Below, piece by piece: positions 1 through 9,001 of a DNA stretch of 64,000 bases; positions within the stretch are counted from its first letter, which is position 1; each line of letters begins with the position of its first letter. Both the position numbers and the translations under genes were made by a program. The notes beneath the pieces are model-generated. The model was not told the DNA's origin. It searched no databases and was given only the letters and a program-made list of their open reading frames with translations. Location: positions 121,763 to 185,762 of the forward strand of contig NZ_BMPM01000004.1 in assembly GCF_014647595.1 (NCBI RefSeq), in the 5' to 3' direction. This DNA is from Paenarthrobacter histidinolovorans. GTDB lineage: Bacteria > Actinomycetota > Actinomycetes > Actinomycetales > Micrococcaceae.

Positions 1-1
1 T

Positions 2-592
2 GACTACATCGACGAGTCCGAGGTCCTGACCCCGGCGGACTACATCAACCACATCGACAAGTGGAACTTCACCGTCCCCTTCGTCTGTGGCGCCACCAAC
101 CTTGGTGAGGCGCTGCGCCGCATCAACGAGGGCGCAGCGATGATCCGGTCCAAGGGCGAAGCCGGCACCGGCGATGTTTCCAACGCCACCGGCCACATGC
201 GCAAGATCCGTTCGGAGATCGCCAAGCTCGCCGCCCTCCCCGAGGACGAGCTGTACGTTGCGGCCAAGGAGTTGCAGGCCCCGTACGAGCTGGTCAAGGA
301 GATCGCTGCCACGGGCAAGCTTCCCGTGGTGTTGTTCACTGCCGGTGGCATCGCGACCCCGGCTGATGCTGCGATGATGATGCAGCTCGGCGCCGACGGC
401 GTGTTCGTTGGCTCGGGTATCTTCAAGTCCGGCAACCCCGCAGAGCGTGCGGCCGCCGTCGTCAAGGCCACCACCTTCTACGATGACCCCGATGTTATTG
501 CCAAGGTCTCCCGTGGCCTGGGCGAAGCGATGGTCGGCATCAACGTCGACGACATCCCGCAGCCGCACCGCCTCGCGGAACGCGGCTGGTAA
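2..592 (+). CDS. pdxS: Pyridoxal 5'-phosphate synthase lyase subunit PdxS (5'-truncated by the window edge)
   Basis: The 196 visible residues are the C-terminal two thirds of PdxS, which makes PLP from ribose 5-phosphate, glyceraldehyde 3-phosphate and ammonia. It is a (beta/alpha)8 barrel that forms dodecamers and receives ammonia from PdxT. Visible hallmarks are the segment [11 protein letters not shown], which carries the second catalytic lysine and phosphate loop, and the second phosphate-binding loop [11 protein letters not shown]. About 100 N-terminal residues, including the first PLP lysine, lie outside the window. The frame is open from base 2 and ends in TAA. The ammonia-supplying partner PdxT is not adjacent: it lies 5.6 kb downstream on the same strand, past four unrelated genes. 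Identification is secure. Confidence 0.95.
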   Translation, partial: DYIDESEVLTPADYINHIDKWNFTVPFVCGATNLGEALRRINEGAAMIRSKGEAGTGDVSNATGHMRKIRSEIAKLAALPEDELYVAAKELQAPYELVKEIAATGKLPVVLFTAGGIATPADAAMMMQLGADGVFVGSGIFKSGNPAERAAAVVKATTFYDDPDVIAKVSRGLGEAMVGINVDDIPQPHRLAERGW

Positions 593-604
593 AGAGCAAA
601 AGAA

Positions 605-654
605 GTACGACGCCGGGCCGGTCACCTTCAAAGGTGACCGGCCCGGCGTCGTAC
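605..654. terminator. Bidirectional intrinsic terminator between pdxS and the M3 peptidase
   Basis: A perfect 24-bp inverted repeat (605-628 and 631-654) sits between two converging genes. The right arm touches the stop codon of the minus-strand peptidase. There is no long T tract, which is common for terminators of high-GC actinobacteria. Its position suggests it ends transcription from both sides. Confidence 0.8.
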
Positions 655-2666
655 TACTCAAGTCCGCGTCGCTTCAAAAGCGGCTCCAAGGTGGCGTCGC
701 GGCCTCGGAACGAACGGAATGACTGCAGAGGGTCACGGCTGTTCCCCCGTGAAAGCAGTTCGGACCTGAACCGGTCCCCGTTCGAGCGCGTCAGGCCGCC
801 GTTTTCCTGGAACCATTCCACCGTGTCCGCATCAAGGACCTCACTCCAGATGTACGAGTAGTACCCGGCTGCGTAGCCCGCTCCGGCGAAGACGTGCTGG
901 AAGTAGCTCGTGCGGTACCGGGGCGGGATCAAGGGGTGGGCGATGGACGCCTCGGCAAGTGCCTTGGCTTCGAACGCCAGGACGTCCCGGGGTATGTCCG
1001 CCTGGGGAAGCACGTGCCAGGAAAGGTCCAGCAACGCAGCGCCAAGGTATTCCGTCGTAGCGAAGCCTTCACCCCACAACACCGAGTCATTGAGCTTGTC
1101 CACGATGTCTTGGGGGAGTGTTTCACCTGTGATGTGGTGCCGAGCGTAATTGGCCAGGACCTCAGGCCACATGATCCACATCTCGTTGACCTGCGATGGG
1201 TACTCAACGAAGTCCCGGGGCACGGATGTCCCGGAGAAACGTGGGTACGTGACATTGGAGAACAGGCCGTGCAGGGCATGGCCGAATTCGTGGAAAACTG
1301 TCCGGACTTCGTCCAGAGACAACAACGTGGACTCGCCGGCAGCGGGCTTGGTGATGTTGAGGTTGTTGATCACGACCGGACGCGTACCCAGCAGACCGGA
1401 CTGTTCCACGAGGGAGTTCATCCACGCCCCGCCACGCTTGCTCTCCCGGGTGTAGTAGTCGCCAAGGAACAGGCCAATGCCGCTCCCGTCTTCGTCCTGG
1501 AGCTCCCATACGCGCACATCGGGGTGGTACCCCTCAAGGTCTTCGCGTTCATGGAATGTGATGCCATACAGCTGGGTCGCAGCGTGAAAAACGCCGTCGG
1601 TCAGGACCGTTTCCAGGGAAAAATAGGGACGGAGGGCCTGCTCGTCCACCTGGAATTTTTCCTTCCGGACCCGGGCTGAGTAGTACGCCCAGTCCCACGG
1701 CTCGAGGTGGTGTCCGGCGGATCGGGCCAGGGCATCGGCCTCGGCCTGGGCGTTGCGGACGGCTGCGGGCGCCAACCGGCGCAGCATTGTCCGGACATCG
1801 CTGAAGTCCGGCGCGGTCTGTTGGTCCACCACAAGTTCGGCAAAGTTGGCGAATCCGAGCAGGGCTGCCTTTTCCGCGCGAAGCCGGGCGGTTGCCGTCA
1901 CCAGCTCCCGCACGTCCAGCGGTCCGCCGTCGGTACCGCGCGACACGGAGGCAACAAACAAACGACGCCGGATGGTCCGGTTTTCGAGTGATGCGAGAGC
2001 GGGCTGGTTGCTGGGTTGGATCAAGGTGAGAAGGTACTTGCCGTCGTGCCCGCCGGTTTTCGCGGCCTCAGCGGCTCCCGCGACGTCCTCTTCCGGCAAG
2101 CCGGCAAGGTCAGCCGGGTCGTCGAGAAGCAGCGCGGAGGCCTTCATGGCTTCTTTGGTCCGCTGGCCGAATTCAGTGCCAAGCCGGGAGAGTTCGGCGT
2201 TGACTTTCCGGAGCCTGTCTTGTCCGGCGTCATCAAGTTGGACGCCCGATTGGCGGAACTCTTTGAGGTATTCCTGCACCAGTCGGACGGACTCTGCGTC
2301 GAGGCCGTCTACGTCAATGGCAGAGAAGCGTTCGTAGAGGCCGCGGTTCATGTACACGGCATCCTGGTGGGCCGAAAATTTGGGGGAAAGTTCTGTTTCA
2401 AGCGCCTTGATCTCATCGTTTGCATCCGCTGACACGAGGGTGAAGAAGGCCGCAGCTGCCCTGTTCAGGAGACTGCCGGAGCGCTCCATCGCCACCGCAG
2501 TGTTCAGGAAGGTGGCGGGTTCCGGATTGTCGGTGATCGTATAAATCTCCTCCATGTGCGCTGCCAGCCCGGCCTCTACTGCCTCGGCATAGTGGGCTGC
2601 GGAGATTTCCGCGAAGGGCGGCAAACCGTAGGGCAGGGGGCTGGGGTCGAGCAGGGGATTGGTCAT
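654..2666 (-). CDS. dcp: M3 family zinc metallopeptidase, probable peptidyl-dipeptidase Dcp / oligopeptidase
   Basis: The 670-residue product has the usual length for the thimet-oligopeptidase family (M3A). The zinc-binding helix HEFGH lies at about residues 459-463, followed about 25 residues later by the downstream acidic motif of the family in the SQVNEMW segment. The N-terminal two thirds are alpha-helical, as expected for the half that roofs the active-site channel. No signal peptide is visible, so it probably acts in the cytosol, trimming short peptides at the end of protein turnover. Dcp (dipeptide release) and oligopeptidase A share this fold; the C-terminal region looks more like Dcp, but substrate choice cannot be read from the sequence. 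It stands alone, convergent with pdxS and divergent from the CapA-like gene. Confidence 0.88.
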   Translation of the reverse strand: MTNPLLDPSPLPYGLPPFAEISAAHYAEAVEAGLAAHMEEIYTITDNPEPATFLNTAVAMERSGSLLNRAAAAFFTLVSADANDEIKALETELSPKFSAHQDAVYMNRGLYERFSAIDVDGLDAESVRLVQEYLKEFRQSGVQLDDAGQDRLRKVNAELSRLGTEFGQRTKEAMKASALLLDDPADLAGLPEEDVAGAAEAAKTGGHDGKYLLTLIQPSNQPALASLENRTIRRRLFVASVSRGTDGGPLDVRELVTATARLRAEKAALLGFANFAELVVDQQTAPDFSDVRTMLRRLAPAAVRNAQAEADALARSAGHHLEPWDWAYYSARVRKEKFQVDEQALRPYFSLETVLTDGVFHAATQLYGITFHEREDLEGYHPDVRVWELQDEDGSGIGLFLGDYYTRESKRGGAWMNSLVEQSGLLGTRPVVINNLNITKPAAGESTLLSLDEVRTVFHEFGHALHGLFSNVTYPRFSGTSVPRDFVEYPSQVNEMWIMWPEVLANYARHHITGETLPQDIVDKLNDSVLWGEGFATTEYLGAALLDLSWHVLPQADIPRDVLAFEAKALAEASIAHPLIPPRYRTSYFQHVFAGAGYAAGYYSYIWSEVLDADTVEWFQENGGLTRSNGDRFRSELLSRGNSRDPLQSFRSFRGRDATLEPLLKRRGLE

Positions 2667-2734
2667 GAAGTGACTCTTTCACGTAAGAATCGTGTCCTCA
2701 AGGGTGGCACGCCTGCTTCCGCGCCACTTCGCCG

Positions 2735-2740
2735 TAGGAT
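2735..2740 (+). promoter_or_regulatory. Putative -10 element TAGGAT of the CapA-like gene
   Basis: TAGGAT fits the actinobacterial -10 pattern TAnnnT and ends 7 nt before the ATG at 2748, which would put the transcription start at or next to the start codon. The overlapping AGGA at 2736-2739 could instead be a ribosome binding site; the two readings cannot be separated by eye. No clear -35 is seen. Confidence 0.45.
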
Positions 2741-2747
2741 GAAAATC

Positions 2748-4004
2748 ATGGGGAATCTCACATCCGGGACGCGATGGATCCGGCTCCGCCGAGCGGCGGC
2801 ACCTGCCATGGTGGCCGTCCTCGCGATGACCCTTGGCGCCTGCGGAGTCATCGCCGAGAACACAGATCCGGACCGGACCAGCGCCGCAACGTCATCCGCA
2901 GCCGGGTCGCCCACACCCACACGTACTCCTGCTCCCAATCCAACCCCAGGCAAAGGGCCAGCCTGCCCCGAACTCCGCTGCACCTCCATCACCGTGACGG
3001 GGGACATGCTGGTCCACACCCAGCTATGGCAGCAGGCGCGGGCTGATGCCGCCGCCGCCGGAGTGCCCGGCTATACCTTCGTCCCGCTCCTCGAAGGACA
3101 GCGGCGCTATGTAAACAGCAGCGACCTCGCGATCTGCCACCAGGAGACCCCGGTGGCCACCCCCGAAGGTCCTTTCTCCGCCTACCCGTCCTTCAACGTA
3201 CCGCCGCAGATCGTCGCGGCCTCAAAGGACATTGGCTACCAGGCCTGCACCACGGCCAGCAACCACACCATTGACCGCGGCACGGAGGGGCTGCTCAGGA
3301 CCCTGGATGCCCTCGATGCCGCAGACCTGAAGCACACGGGCTCGTATCGGACGGAGGCTGCCTCAAAGGAAATCCTGATGCTTCAAACGGACGCGGCCAA
3401 GGTAGCGGTCATCGTCGGAACCTACGGCCACAACGGACAGATTCCGGAGTACCCCTGGCTTGTGGACGAACTCGACCCCGCAACCATGATTGCGAAGGCA
3501 ACCCAAGCGAGGGCTCTGGGCGCTGACATTGTCCTGGGGGTCATGCACGCGGGCGACGAGTACGCGAGCGAACCCAATGCCCAGCAGCAGGAGGTCGCCC
3601 ACGCACTCGTGGACAGCGGGCAATTCACCATGATCTATGGGCATCACACCCACTCCGTGCTGCCGATCGAGAATTACAAGGGCACCTGGATCGTGTACGG
3701 ACTCGGCAACGGCATCACCGAATTGTCGCCGTGGTACGTGGTCAATAACGAAGGACTGCTGGTGAGGGCACAGTTCAGCCAGAACGCTGCGGGCACCTGG
3801 ACTGCCTCCGACCTTGCATGGGCGCCCTCAGTGATTGTCCGGGACCCCTACCGCTGGTGCTCAGTGGCCAGCGATGCCCCGCAAGGCGTGTGTGCCACCC
3901 CGGCGGCGGACGCCGGAACGCACCAGAGAACCCAAGCGGTCGTCGAATCCATGGGCGCTGCCACTGCAGGCGCCCATGAACTCTTGATCACCAAGGAAAA
4001 GTAA
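2748..4004 (+). CDS. CapA / PGA-cap family lipoprotein (metallophosphatase-like)
   Basis: The 418-residue product starts with a basic n-region, a hydrophobic stretch and a lipobox ending L-G-A-C at Cys32, so it is a predicted lipoprotein anchored outside the membrane. A Ser/Thr/Pro-rich linker (about 40-65) follows, then a PGA_cap/CapA domain related to calcineurin-like phosphatases. Visible family motifs are VTGDMLVH, ASNHTIDRG and YGHHTHSVLPIE. CapA proteins are linked to poly-gamma-glutamate capsule export in Bacillus, but capB/capC partners are absent here and many actinobacterial homologues have no known role. ATG 2748 was chosen over the in-frame ATG 2739 because of the AGGA / -10 spacing. 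An open frame extends further upstream but lacks signals. The gene ends 3 nt from convergent gatD. Confidence 0.85.
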   Translation: MGNLTSGTRWIRLRRAAAPAMVAVLAMTLGACGVIAENTDPDRTSAATSSAAGSPTPTRTPAPNPTPGKGPACPELRCTSITVTGDMLVHTQLWQQARADAAAAGVPGYTFVPLLEGQRRYVNSSDLAICHQETPVATPEGPFSAYPSFNVPPQIVAASKDIGYQACTTASNHTIDRGTEGLLRTLDALDAADLKHTGSYRTEAASKEILMLQTDAAKVAVIVGTYGHNGQIPEYPWLVDELDPATMIAKATQARALGADIVLGVMHAGDEYASEPNAQQQEVAHALVDSGQFTMIYGHHTHSVLPIENYKGTWIVYGLGNGITELSPWYVVNNEGLLVRAQFSQNAAGTWTASDLAWAPSVIVRDPYRWCSVASDAPQGVCATPAADAGTHQRTQAVVESMGAATAGAHELLITKEK

Positions 4005-4007
4005 CTC

Positions 4008-4775
4008 CTAGCGGGGTCGGCGGGCGGCGTGTTCCCGCGCCAGGCGGGCGTAGTCGTCGTCGGGGGATCCAGGTACGAAGGTGCCGAACTTCCGTTCCGC
4101 AGCCGTGCGGATCAGGAAGTCGGCGATGGCCGGGTTCTTCGGCAGCAGTGAACCGTGCAGGTAGCTGGCCACAACGTTGTTGTACCTGGCGCCTTCATGG
4201 CCGTCCTTGCTGTTGTTGCCGGCCCCTTTTGTGACAGTTCCCAGGGGCTGCACGCCAGGACCCAGGGTGGTCTGCCCGCTGTGGTTCTCGTAGCCCATGA
4301 TGTCGCCGAACTCGGCGGACTTCATGATCACGTTGCCGATCAGTCGTTCGTCCGTACCCTGGGTCTCGACGTCCAGGATGCCGATTCCGGGGATGGTGGG
4401 TCCAGTACTGGTCTTGAAGAACTTTCCAAAGAGCTGGTAAAGACCGCAGATCACAAGCATTGGTGCGCCATTGTCGGCCAGCTCCCTCAACTGGTCCGCG
4501 CGTGCCTGCAGATCATCCTGGATGACGAGCTGGCCGCTGTCCTGCCCGCCGCCGCCCACAATGATGTCTACGTCGTCCGGGAAATCATCCCCCACGTTGT
4601 ACTCCAGCAGCTCCGGGGTGTATCCGTGCCACTTGATGCGCTGCTTGAGCACCAGGGCATTGCCCCAGTCGCCGTAGATGTTCATTTCGCGCGGGTACAG
4701 CTGGAGGACGCGGATGGTGCCCTTGCTGGACTGGCCCTCAGATTGTGGCGTGGCGGGCTGGGTTTCCGAGGTCAT
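4008..4775 (-). CDS. gatD: Lipid II isoglutaminyl synthase glutaminase subunit GatD
   Basis: The 255-residue class I glutamine amidotransferase has its nucleophile Cys110 in LVICGLYQ and the catalytic His207 in SYLHGSLLPKNP. GatD hydrolyses glutamine and passes ammonia to MurT, which amidates the alpha-carboxyl of D-Glu in the lipid II stem peptide. The class I Glu of the usual triad is not evident; GatD relies on a Cys-His pair. The start overlaps the murT stop by 4 nt (ATGA), implying translational coupling and a 1:1 complex. About 18 N-terminal residues are Ser/Gln/Thr-rich and probably disordered. Confidence 0.92.
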   Translation of the reverse strand: MTSETQPATPQSEGQSSKGTIRVLQLYPREMNIYGDWGNALVLKQRIKWHGYTPELLEYNVGDDFPDDVDIIVGGGGQDSGQLVIQDDLQARADQLRELADNGAPMLVICGLYQLFGKFFKTSTGPTIPGIGILDVETQGTDERLIGNVIMKSAEFGDIMGYENHSGQTTLGPGVQPLGTVTKGAGNNSKDGHEGARYNNVVASYLHGSLLPKNPAIADFLIRTAAERKFGTFVPGSPDDDYARLAREHAARRPR

Positions 4776-6100
4776 GAGACCACCTCAACTATGGTGATTT
4801 TGGCGAGTTCGCGGCGGATGGCCAGCATTGATGTGTACGTGCAGAAAATGCGTTTGGGTTTGCCGCGGGAGCCGTCGATGAAGGTCCGAAGTGCTGCTGT
4901 GATGTCGGGTTCAACGGTGCCGAAGGGTACGTCGTCGTATTGCAGCCGGAGGGCCATGTCGTAGGCCCTGACTCCGGTGAGGACATCCACTCCGCCTTCA
5001 CGCAGGGACTCGAACTCCACGTCCCACAGCCACGACATGTCCCTGCCGTCGGCATAGTTGTCGTTGATCGCAATCATGGTCGCGTAGCCGCCGGCCGGGA
5101 ACGACTTCAGGCCAAGCCGGAAACCGCTGGGATTCTTCACCAGCACCAGTTCGAGCGGTTGGCCGTCCACAGTCAGGCTTTCGCCGCGCCCGAAAGCGGG
5201 GGCCACGTCGCCCAGGGCCTTGACCAGCTTGGGAGTGTCAATGGGGCCGGTTCCCAGAACTGCGCGGGTCAGCGACAACGCCGCAGCAGCGTTGAAGATG
5301 TTGTAAACACCGCGCAGCTTCATGGTGGTGGTCACGGTCTTGCCGTCGAACTCAAAGTCAGCGTCCTGGGCACCTACCCGGCGGAGCACGACGTCGGCGT
5401 CCGGCAAGTCGACTGTCTCACCAGGAGCTGCGGCCACGGACGTGCCGGAAGGGGATGGTCCACTGCCTGTCCGCATTTCGTCGTCGTTCGGGAAGGTGCT
5501 GCGCAGTGATTCGTCCAGGCCGAAGTACCGCACCTCGGGGTGATGAACGGCGTCGAGGGTGTTGATGGTCTTGGCGATCCGCGCAACGCGGGGATCTTCC
5601 CGGTTCAGCACCACGGTGTCGGTTGTCTTGGAAGCAATGTGCTCCAGGAGTCGGGCGGTCTTGTCGATCTCGCCGAAGCGGTCCAGCTGATCCCTGAGAA
5701 CGTTCAGGAGCAGACTGTAACGGGGAGGAACTTTGTTAACGAAGTGGACGGCATGCGCTTCATCGAGTTCAAGAATGGCGATGTCGGCGTCGAGGCGCCC
5801 ACGCCAGTCCACCTCGCCCAGCAGGGACGCTGCCACTCCGCGGGTGAAGTTGCTGCCGGACCGGTTCGTGAAAACCTTCAGGCCTTGGCTTTCGAGGAGC
5901 TCCACCACCATTTTGGTTGTGGTGGTCTTGCCATTGGTACCGCTGACAACTGCGACACCATGTGGCAGTGACGCCAGCGTTCGCTGCATGAACCGGGGAT
6001 CGATTTTCTCGACCACGAGCCCGGGAAACGCTGACCCGCCGCCCCGCAGCCGGGACAGTGTACGGACCAGCTTGCCGAGGGGAACGCTGAAGGAAAGCAT
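4772..6100 (-). CDS. murT: Lipid II isoglutaminyl synthase subunit MurT (Mur ligase-like), cysteine-less variant
   Basis: The 442-residue product has the central Mur-ligase P-loop GTNGKTTTT at about residues 54-62 and a C-terminal DUF1727 domain containing the NDNYADGRDMSWLWD segment with the Asp implicated in MurT/GatD catalysis. With GatD it converts lipid II D-Glu to D-isoGln. MurT proteins of Staphylococcus and Streptococcus carry a Cys4 zinc ribbon inserted in the Mur central domain. Here the matching stretch (about residues 186-235) has no cysteine and is Ser/Gly/Pro/Asp-rich. The only cysteine is near the C-terminus. ATG 6100 was chosen because TATATT (6108-6113, minus strand) ends 7 nt upstream, fitting a leaderless mRNA. 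The open frame continues 30 codons upstream through low-complexity Arg/Ala codons without a ribosome site. Confidence 0.9.
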   Translation of the reverse strand: MLSFSVPLGKLVRTLSRLRGGGSAFPGLVVEKIDPRFMQRTLASLPHGVAVVSGTNGKTTTTKMVVELLESQGLKVFTNRSGSNFTRGVAASLLGEVDWRGRLDADIAILELDEAHAVHFVNKVPPRYSLLLNVLRDQLDRFGEIDKTARLLEHIASKTTDTVVLNREDPRVARIAKTINTLDAVHHPEVRYFGLDESLRSTFPNDDEMRTGSGPSPSGTSVAAAPGETVDLPDADVVLRRVGAQDADFEFDGKTVTTTMKLRGVYNIFNAAAALSLTRAVLGTGPIDTPKLVKALGDVAPAFGRGESLTVDGQPLELVLVKNPSGFRLGLKSFPAGGYATMIAINDNYADGRDMSWLWDVEFESLREGGVDVLTGVRAYDMALRLQYDDVPFGTVEPDITAALRTFIDGSRGKPKRIFCTYTSMLAIRRELAKITIVEVVS

Positions 6101-6202
6101 GCTCTGTAATATATCCCAGACGCGGCATGGAACCCGGGTCGCGTCAGCCCGCAGAGCCCTGACCGAAGCCGGCCGGGCGACCGGGAGCACTATGATGGTC
6201 CA
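6101..6202. promoter_or_regulatory. Divergent promoter region murT / pdxT
   Basis: Two -10 hexamers face opposite ways. TATATT on the minus strand (6108-6113) ends 7 nt before the murT ATG, and TATGAT on the plus strand (6191-6196) ends 6 nt before the pdxT ATG. Neither gene has a Shine-Dalgarno sequence, so both look leaderless. No convincing -35 elements or operator were found. Confidence 0.6.
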
Positions 6203-6904
6203 ATGACCAACCCCCTTTCCGACGCTTCGTCACGCGTGGGTTCAGGCCTCCGGATCGGCGTCCTGGCACTCCAGGGCGATTTCCGCGAGCACATCCATGC
6301 TGTTGAGTCCGCGGGAGCCTCAGGCGTGGGTATCCGCCGGCCTGCCGAGCTGGACGAGATCGACGGCCTGATCATCCCCGGTGGCGAATCCACCACCATC
6401 GACAAACTGTCCAGGATCTTTGAACTCCGTGATCCCATCCAAAAGCGGATAGCTGATGGCCTTCCGGTTTACGGCTCCTGCGCCGGCATGATTCTGCTGG
6501 CCGACGAGATCGCAGACCCTGCCACCGACCTGCAGGGAAACCCGCAACAGACGTTCGGTGGCCTCGATATCACGGTTCGCCGCAACGCATTTGGACGGCA
6601 GCGGGAATCCTTCGAAACGGACCTCGATTTCAAGGGCCTGGAGTTCAGCGCCGACGAGGACGGCGTGGACCCCGTTCATGCTGTGTTCATCCGCGGCCCT
6701 TGGGTTGAGCGGGTAGGTGCTGGGGTGGACGTCCTGGCACAAGTCGATCCTGACCACGCCAGCCACACCGCCGCTTTGCATGGAGTGGCTAGAATTGTTG
6801 CAGTGCGCTCCGGCCATTTGCTGGCCACCTCCTTCCACCCGGAAGTGACAGGGGAGAAGCGTGTGCATGAACTCTTTATTCGAATGATCAGAGGAGAAGC
6901 GTAA
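6203..6904 (+). CDS. pdxT: Pyridoxal 5'-phosphate synthase glutaminase subunit PdxT
   Basis: The 233-residue class I glutaminase has GGESTTI (oxyanion loop), the nucleophile Cys93 in YGSCAGM, and His212/Glu214 in SFHPEV, the complete triad. It hydrolyses glutamine and channels ammonia to the PdxS barrel for PLP synthesis. It is somewhat longer than the usual ~190-200 residues because of about 15 extra N-terminal residues and a longer C-terminal half. Its start fits a leaderless mRNA (TATGAT 6 nt upstream). It lies 3 nt before yebC, so it seems to head a pdxT-yebC-ruvC operon instead of pairing with pdxS. Confidence 0.95.
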   Translation: MTNPLSDASSRVGSGLRIGVLALQGDFREHIHAVESAGASGVGIRRPAELDEIDGLIIPGGESTTIDKLSRIFELRDPIQKRIADGLPVYGSCAGMILLADEIADPATDLQGNPQQTFGGLDITVRRNAFGRQRESFETDLDFKGLEFSADEDGVDPVHAVFIRGPWVERVGAGVDVLAQVDPDHASHTAALHGVARIVAVRSGHLLATSFHPEVTGEKRVHELFIRMIRGEA

Positions 6905-6907
6905 AGC

Positions 6908-7663
6908 ATGTCAGGCCACTCCAAATGGGCGACCACCAAGCACAAAAAAGCCATCATTGACAGCAGGCGTGCAAAGTCGTTCGCGAAACTGATCAAGAAC
7001 ATCGAAGTTGCTGCCCGCATGGGTGGACCGGACCTGGCCGGCAACCCGGGCCTGGAACTCGCCGTCACCAAGGCCAAGAAGACTTCGGTCCCCAACGACA
7101 ACATCGACCGTGCCATCAAGCGCGGCGCCGGTCTCACCGGTGAGGTCGTGGACTACACCGAGATCATGTACGAAGCCCGCGGACCGCAGGGTTCGGCCTT
7201 GTTGATCGAGTGCCTTACCGACAACAAGAACCGGGCAGCCTCCGAGGTGCGCCTGGCCATCTCACGCAATGGCGGGACCATTGCAGACCCCGGCTCCGTC
7301 AGCTACCTGTTCGCCCGCAAGGGCGTCGTGGTCCTGCCGAAGAACGGACTCAGCGAAGACGACATCCTCATGGCTGTCCTGGAAGCCGGTGCCGAAGAAG
7401 TCAAAGACAGCGGCGAGAACTGGGAAATCCATTCCGAGCCGTCGGACCTCCAGGCCATCCGGGACGCCCTCAAGGAAGCCGGAATCGAATACGAAACCGA
7501 CGAAGCGGAGTTCGTTCCGTCCATGCAGGTTGAGCTGGACATCGATGGCGCCAAGAAGTTCATGAAGCTCGTCGACGCGCTCGAGGACCTGGATGACGTC
7601 CAGAATGTCTACAGCAACGCGGACTTCAGCGAGGAAGTGCAGGCTGCCCTCGACGCCGAATAG
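6908..7663 (+). CDS. yebC: YebC/PmpR family protein (transcriptional regulator / translation factor)
   Basis: The 251-residue product begins [20 protein letters not shown], the invariant YebC N-terminus, and has the family's three-domain length. YebC proteins have been described as DNA-binding regulators of quorum and recombination genes, and more recently as ribosome-associated factors that relieve stalling on proline stretches. The family position next to ruvC is conserved in many bacteria. A GGAGAAG ribosome site (about 6892-6898) lies in the end of pdxT. Confidence 0.95.
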   Translation: MSGHSKWATTKHKKAIIDSRRAKSFAKLIKNIEVAARMGGPDLAGNPGLELAVTKAKKTSVPNDNIDRAIKRGAGLTGEVVDYTEIMYEARGPQGSALLIECLTDNKNRAASEVRLAISRNGGTIADPGSVSYLFARKGVVVLPKNGLSEDDILMAVLEAGAEEVKDSGENWEIHSEPSDLQAIRDALKEAGIEYETDEAEFVPSMQVELDIDGAKKFMKLVDALEDLDDVQNVYSNADFSEEVQAALDAE

Positions 7664-7707
7664 GCGTGGCAGCACCCAATTTTGATGACAAACAGGAAGG
7701 CCCGGAC

Positions 7708-8277
7708 TTGACTCTTCGCGTATTGGGAGTCGATCCGGGCCTTACCCGTTGCGGCATCGGTGTGGTGGACATCGAGCGTAACCGCAGGGCAACCATGGTC
7801 GCTGTCGGTGTGGTGGGGACTTCCGCGGAACTGACGCTGGACAAGCGCCTGCTGGTCATAGCCAAGGCCATCGACGAGTGGCTTGACCTGCACCAGCCGG
7901 ACGTCGTCGCCGTCGAACGTGTCTTCTCCCAAATGAATGTCAGCACGGTCATGGGCGTTGCACAGGCCTCAGGCGTCGTCATTGCGGCCGCTGCCCGCCG
8001 CGGCATCCCGGTGGCGTTGCACACGCCGTCGGAAGTAAAAGCCGCCGTTACCGGAAGCGGCACAGCCAACAAAGACGCCGTAACCAAGCTCGTGACCAAG
8101 ATCCTGCGCCTGGACGCTCCACCCAAACCGGCAGATGCGGCAGACGCACTCGCGTTGGCCTTGACGCACGCATGGCGTGCAGGCAATGGAATGGGTGCCG
8201 CGTCGGGCACCGGATCCCTGACTCCGGCGCAAAAGGCCTGGGCCGAAGCCGAAGCAAAAGCGCGCCGGAAACGCTGA
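7708..8277 (+). CDS. ruvC: Crossover junction endodeoxyribonuclease RuvC
   Basis: The 189-residue Holliday junction resolvase has an RNase H-like fold. The first catalytic Asp is in [13 protein letters not shown] (Asp9), Glu follows in VAVERVF and the last acidic pair is in [12 protein letters not shown]. It cuts four-way junctions bound by RuvAB. I chose TTG 7708 because a strong AGGAAGG lies 7 nt upstream. A GTG at 7666 in the same frame would add 14 residues without family support. It follows yebC by 44 nt; the C-terminal tail is basic. Confidence 0.93.
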   Translation: MTLRVLGVDPGLTRCGIGVVDIERNRRATMVAVGVVGTSAELTLDKRLLVIAKAIDEWLDLHQPDVVAVERVFSQMNVSTVMGVAQASGVVIAAAARRGIPVALHTPSEVKAAVTGSGTANKDAVTKLVTKILRLDAPPKPADAADALALALTHAWRAGNGMGAASGTGSLTPAQKAWAEAEAKARRKR

Positions 8278-8302
8278 TTGCCGGCTGCGCTTGCTAGGGT
8301 AT

Positions 8303-8318
8303 TCGTAGATATGTTCGG
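8303..8318. promoter_or_regulatory. Possible LexA (SOS) box between ruvC and ruvA
   Basis: TCGTAGATATGTTCGG resembles the actinobacterial SOS operator TCGAAC-N4-GTTCGA. The right half-site GTTCG is intact and the left has two changes. It lies about 40 nt before ruvA. ruv genes are SOS-regulated in several actinobacteria, which makes the position plausible, but the match is imperfect. Confidence 0.35.
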
Positions 8319-8356
8319 ATAGTTCGCTTTGGCCGCAATAATTCAGGAGCCGGGTC

Positions 8357-9001
8357 TTGATCAGTTTTCTTCGTGGAACCGTTGCCCACGTTGGTTTGTC
8401 CACCGCCGTCATTGACCTCAATGGTGCCGGCATGAGCGTCTACGCCACGCCACAGACCCTGAGCCACCTTCACGTGGGCACTGAAGCCAAGCTCTTCACC
8501 TCCATGATCGTCAGGGAGGACTCTCTGACGTTGTTCGGCTTCGCGGACGACGACGAACGTGAAGTTTTCGATGTCCTGCTCAGTGTCAGCGGGGTTGGCC
8601 CGCGTTTGGCCCTTGCTGTCCTGGCCGTGCATGAGCCCGAAGCCATCCGGGTGGCAGCACACACCGGCGACAACAAGGCTTTCACCAAGGTGCCTGGCAT
8701 CGGGCCCAAAGTTGCGGGCAGGATCGTCCTTGAACTCGCCGGGAAGTTGGTTCCGCACGGTACCGGCAGCGGTGCTGCTCCTGAAACTGCCATCAAGGCT
8801 GAATGGAAGCCGCAGGTTGTTGCGGCCATGACCAGCCTGGGTTGGTCGGAGAAGGATGCCACCGGGAGCATCGACAAAGCCATGGCTGACTCGCCTGAGC
8901 TCGTTGAGGCAGGAAACGTCGCGCAGATCCTCCGGGCTACGCTCCGTTGGCTTGGCCAGGACGGCGCACGCGCCGGAAACCGCGTAGGCTCCCGTGGCTG
9001 A
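8357..9001 (+). CDS. ruvA: Holliday junction branch migration protein RuvA
   Basis: The 214-residue product has the three RuvA parts: an OB-fold N-terminus (ISFLRGTV...), a central pair of helix-hairpin-helix motifs ([12 protein letters not shown] and [16 protein letters not shown]) and a C-terminal UBA-like domain that contacts RuvB. It tetramerises on Holliday junctions and loads RuvB. Translation starts at TTG 8357, with AGGAGC 6 nt upstream. The 3' end overlaps ruvB by 8 nt. Confidence 0.95.
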   Translation: MISFLRGTVAHVGLSTAVIDLNGAGMSVYATPQTLSHLHVGTEAKLFTSMIVREDSLTLFGFADDDEREVFDVLLSVSGVGPRLALAVLAVHEPEAIRVAAHTGDNKAFTKVPGIGPKVAGRIVLELAGKLVPHGTGSGAAPETAIKAEWKPQVVAAMTSLGWSEKDATGSIDKAMADSPELVEAGNVAQILRATLRWLGQDGARAGNRVGSRG

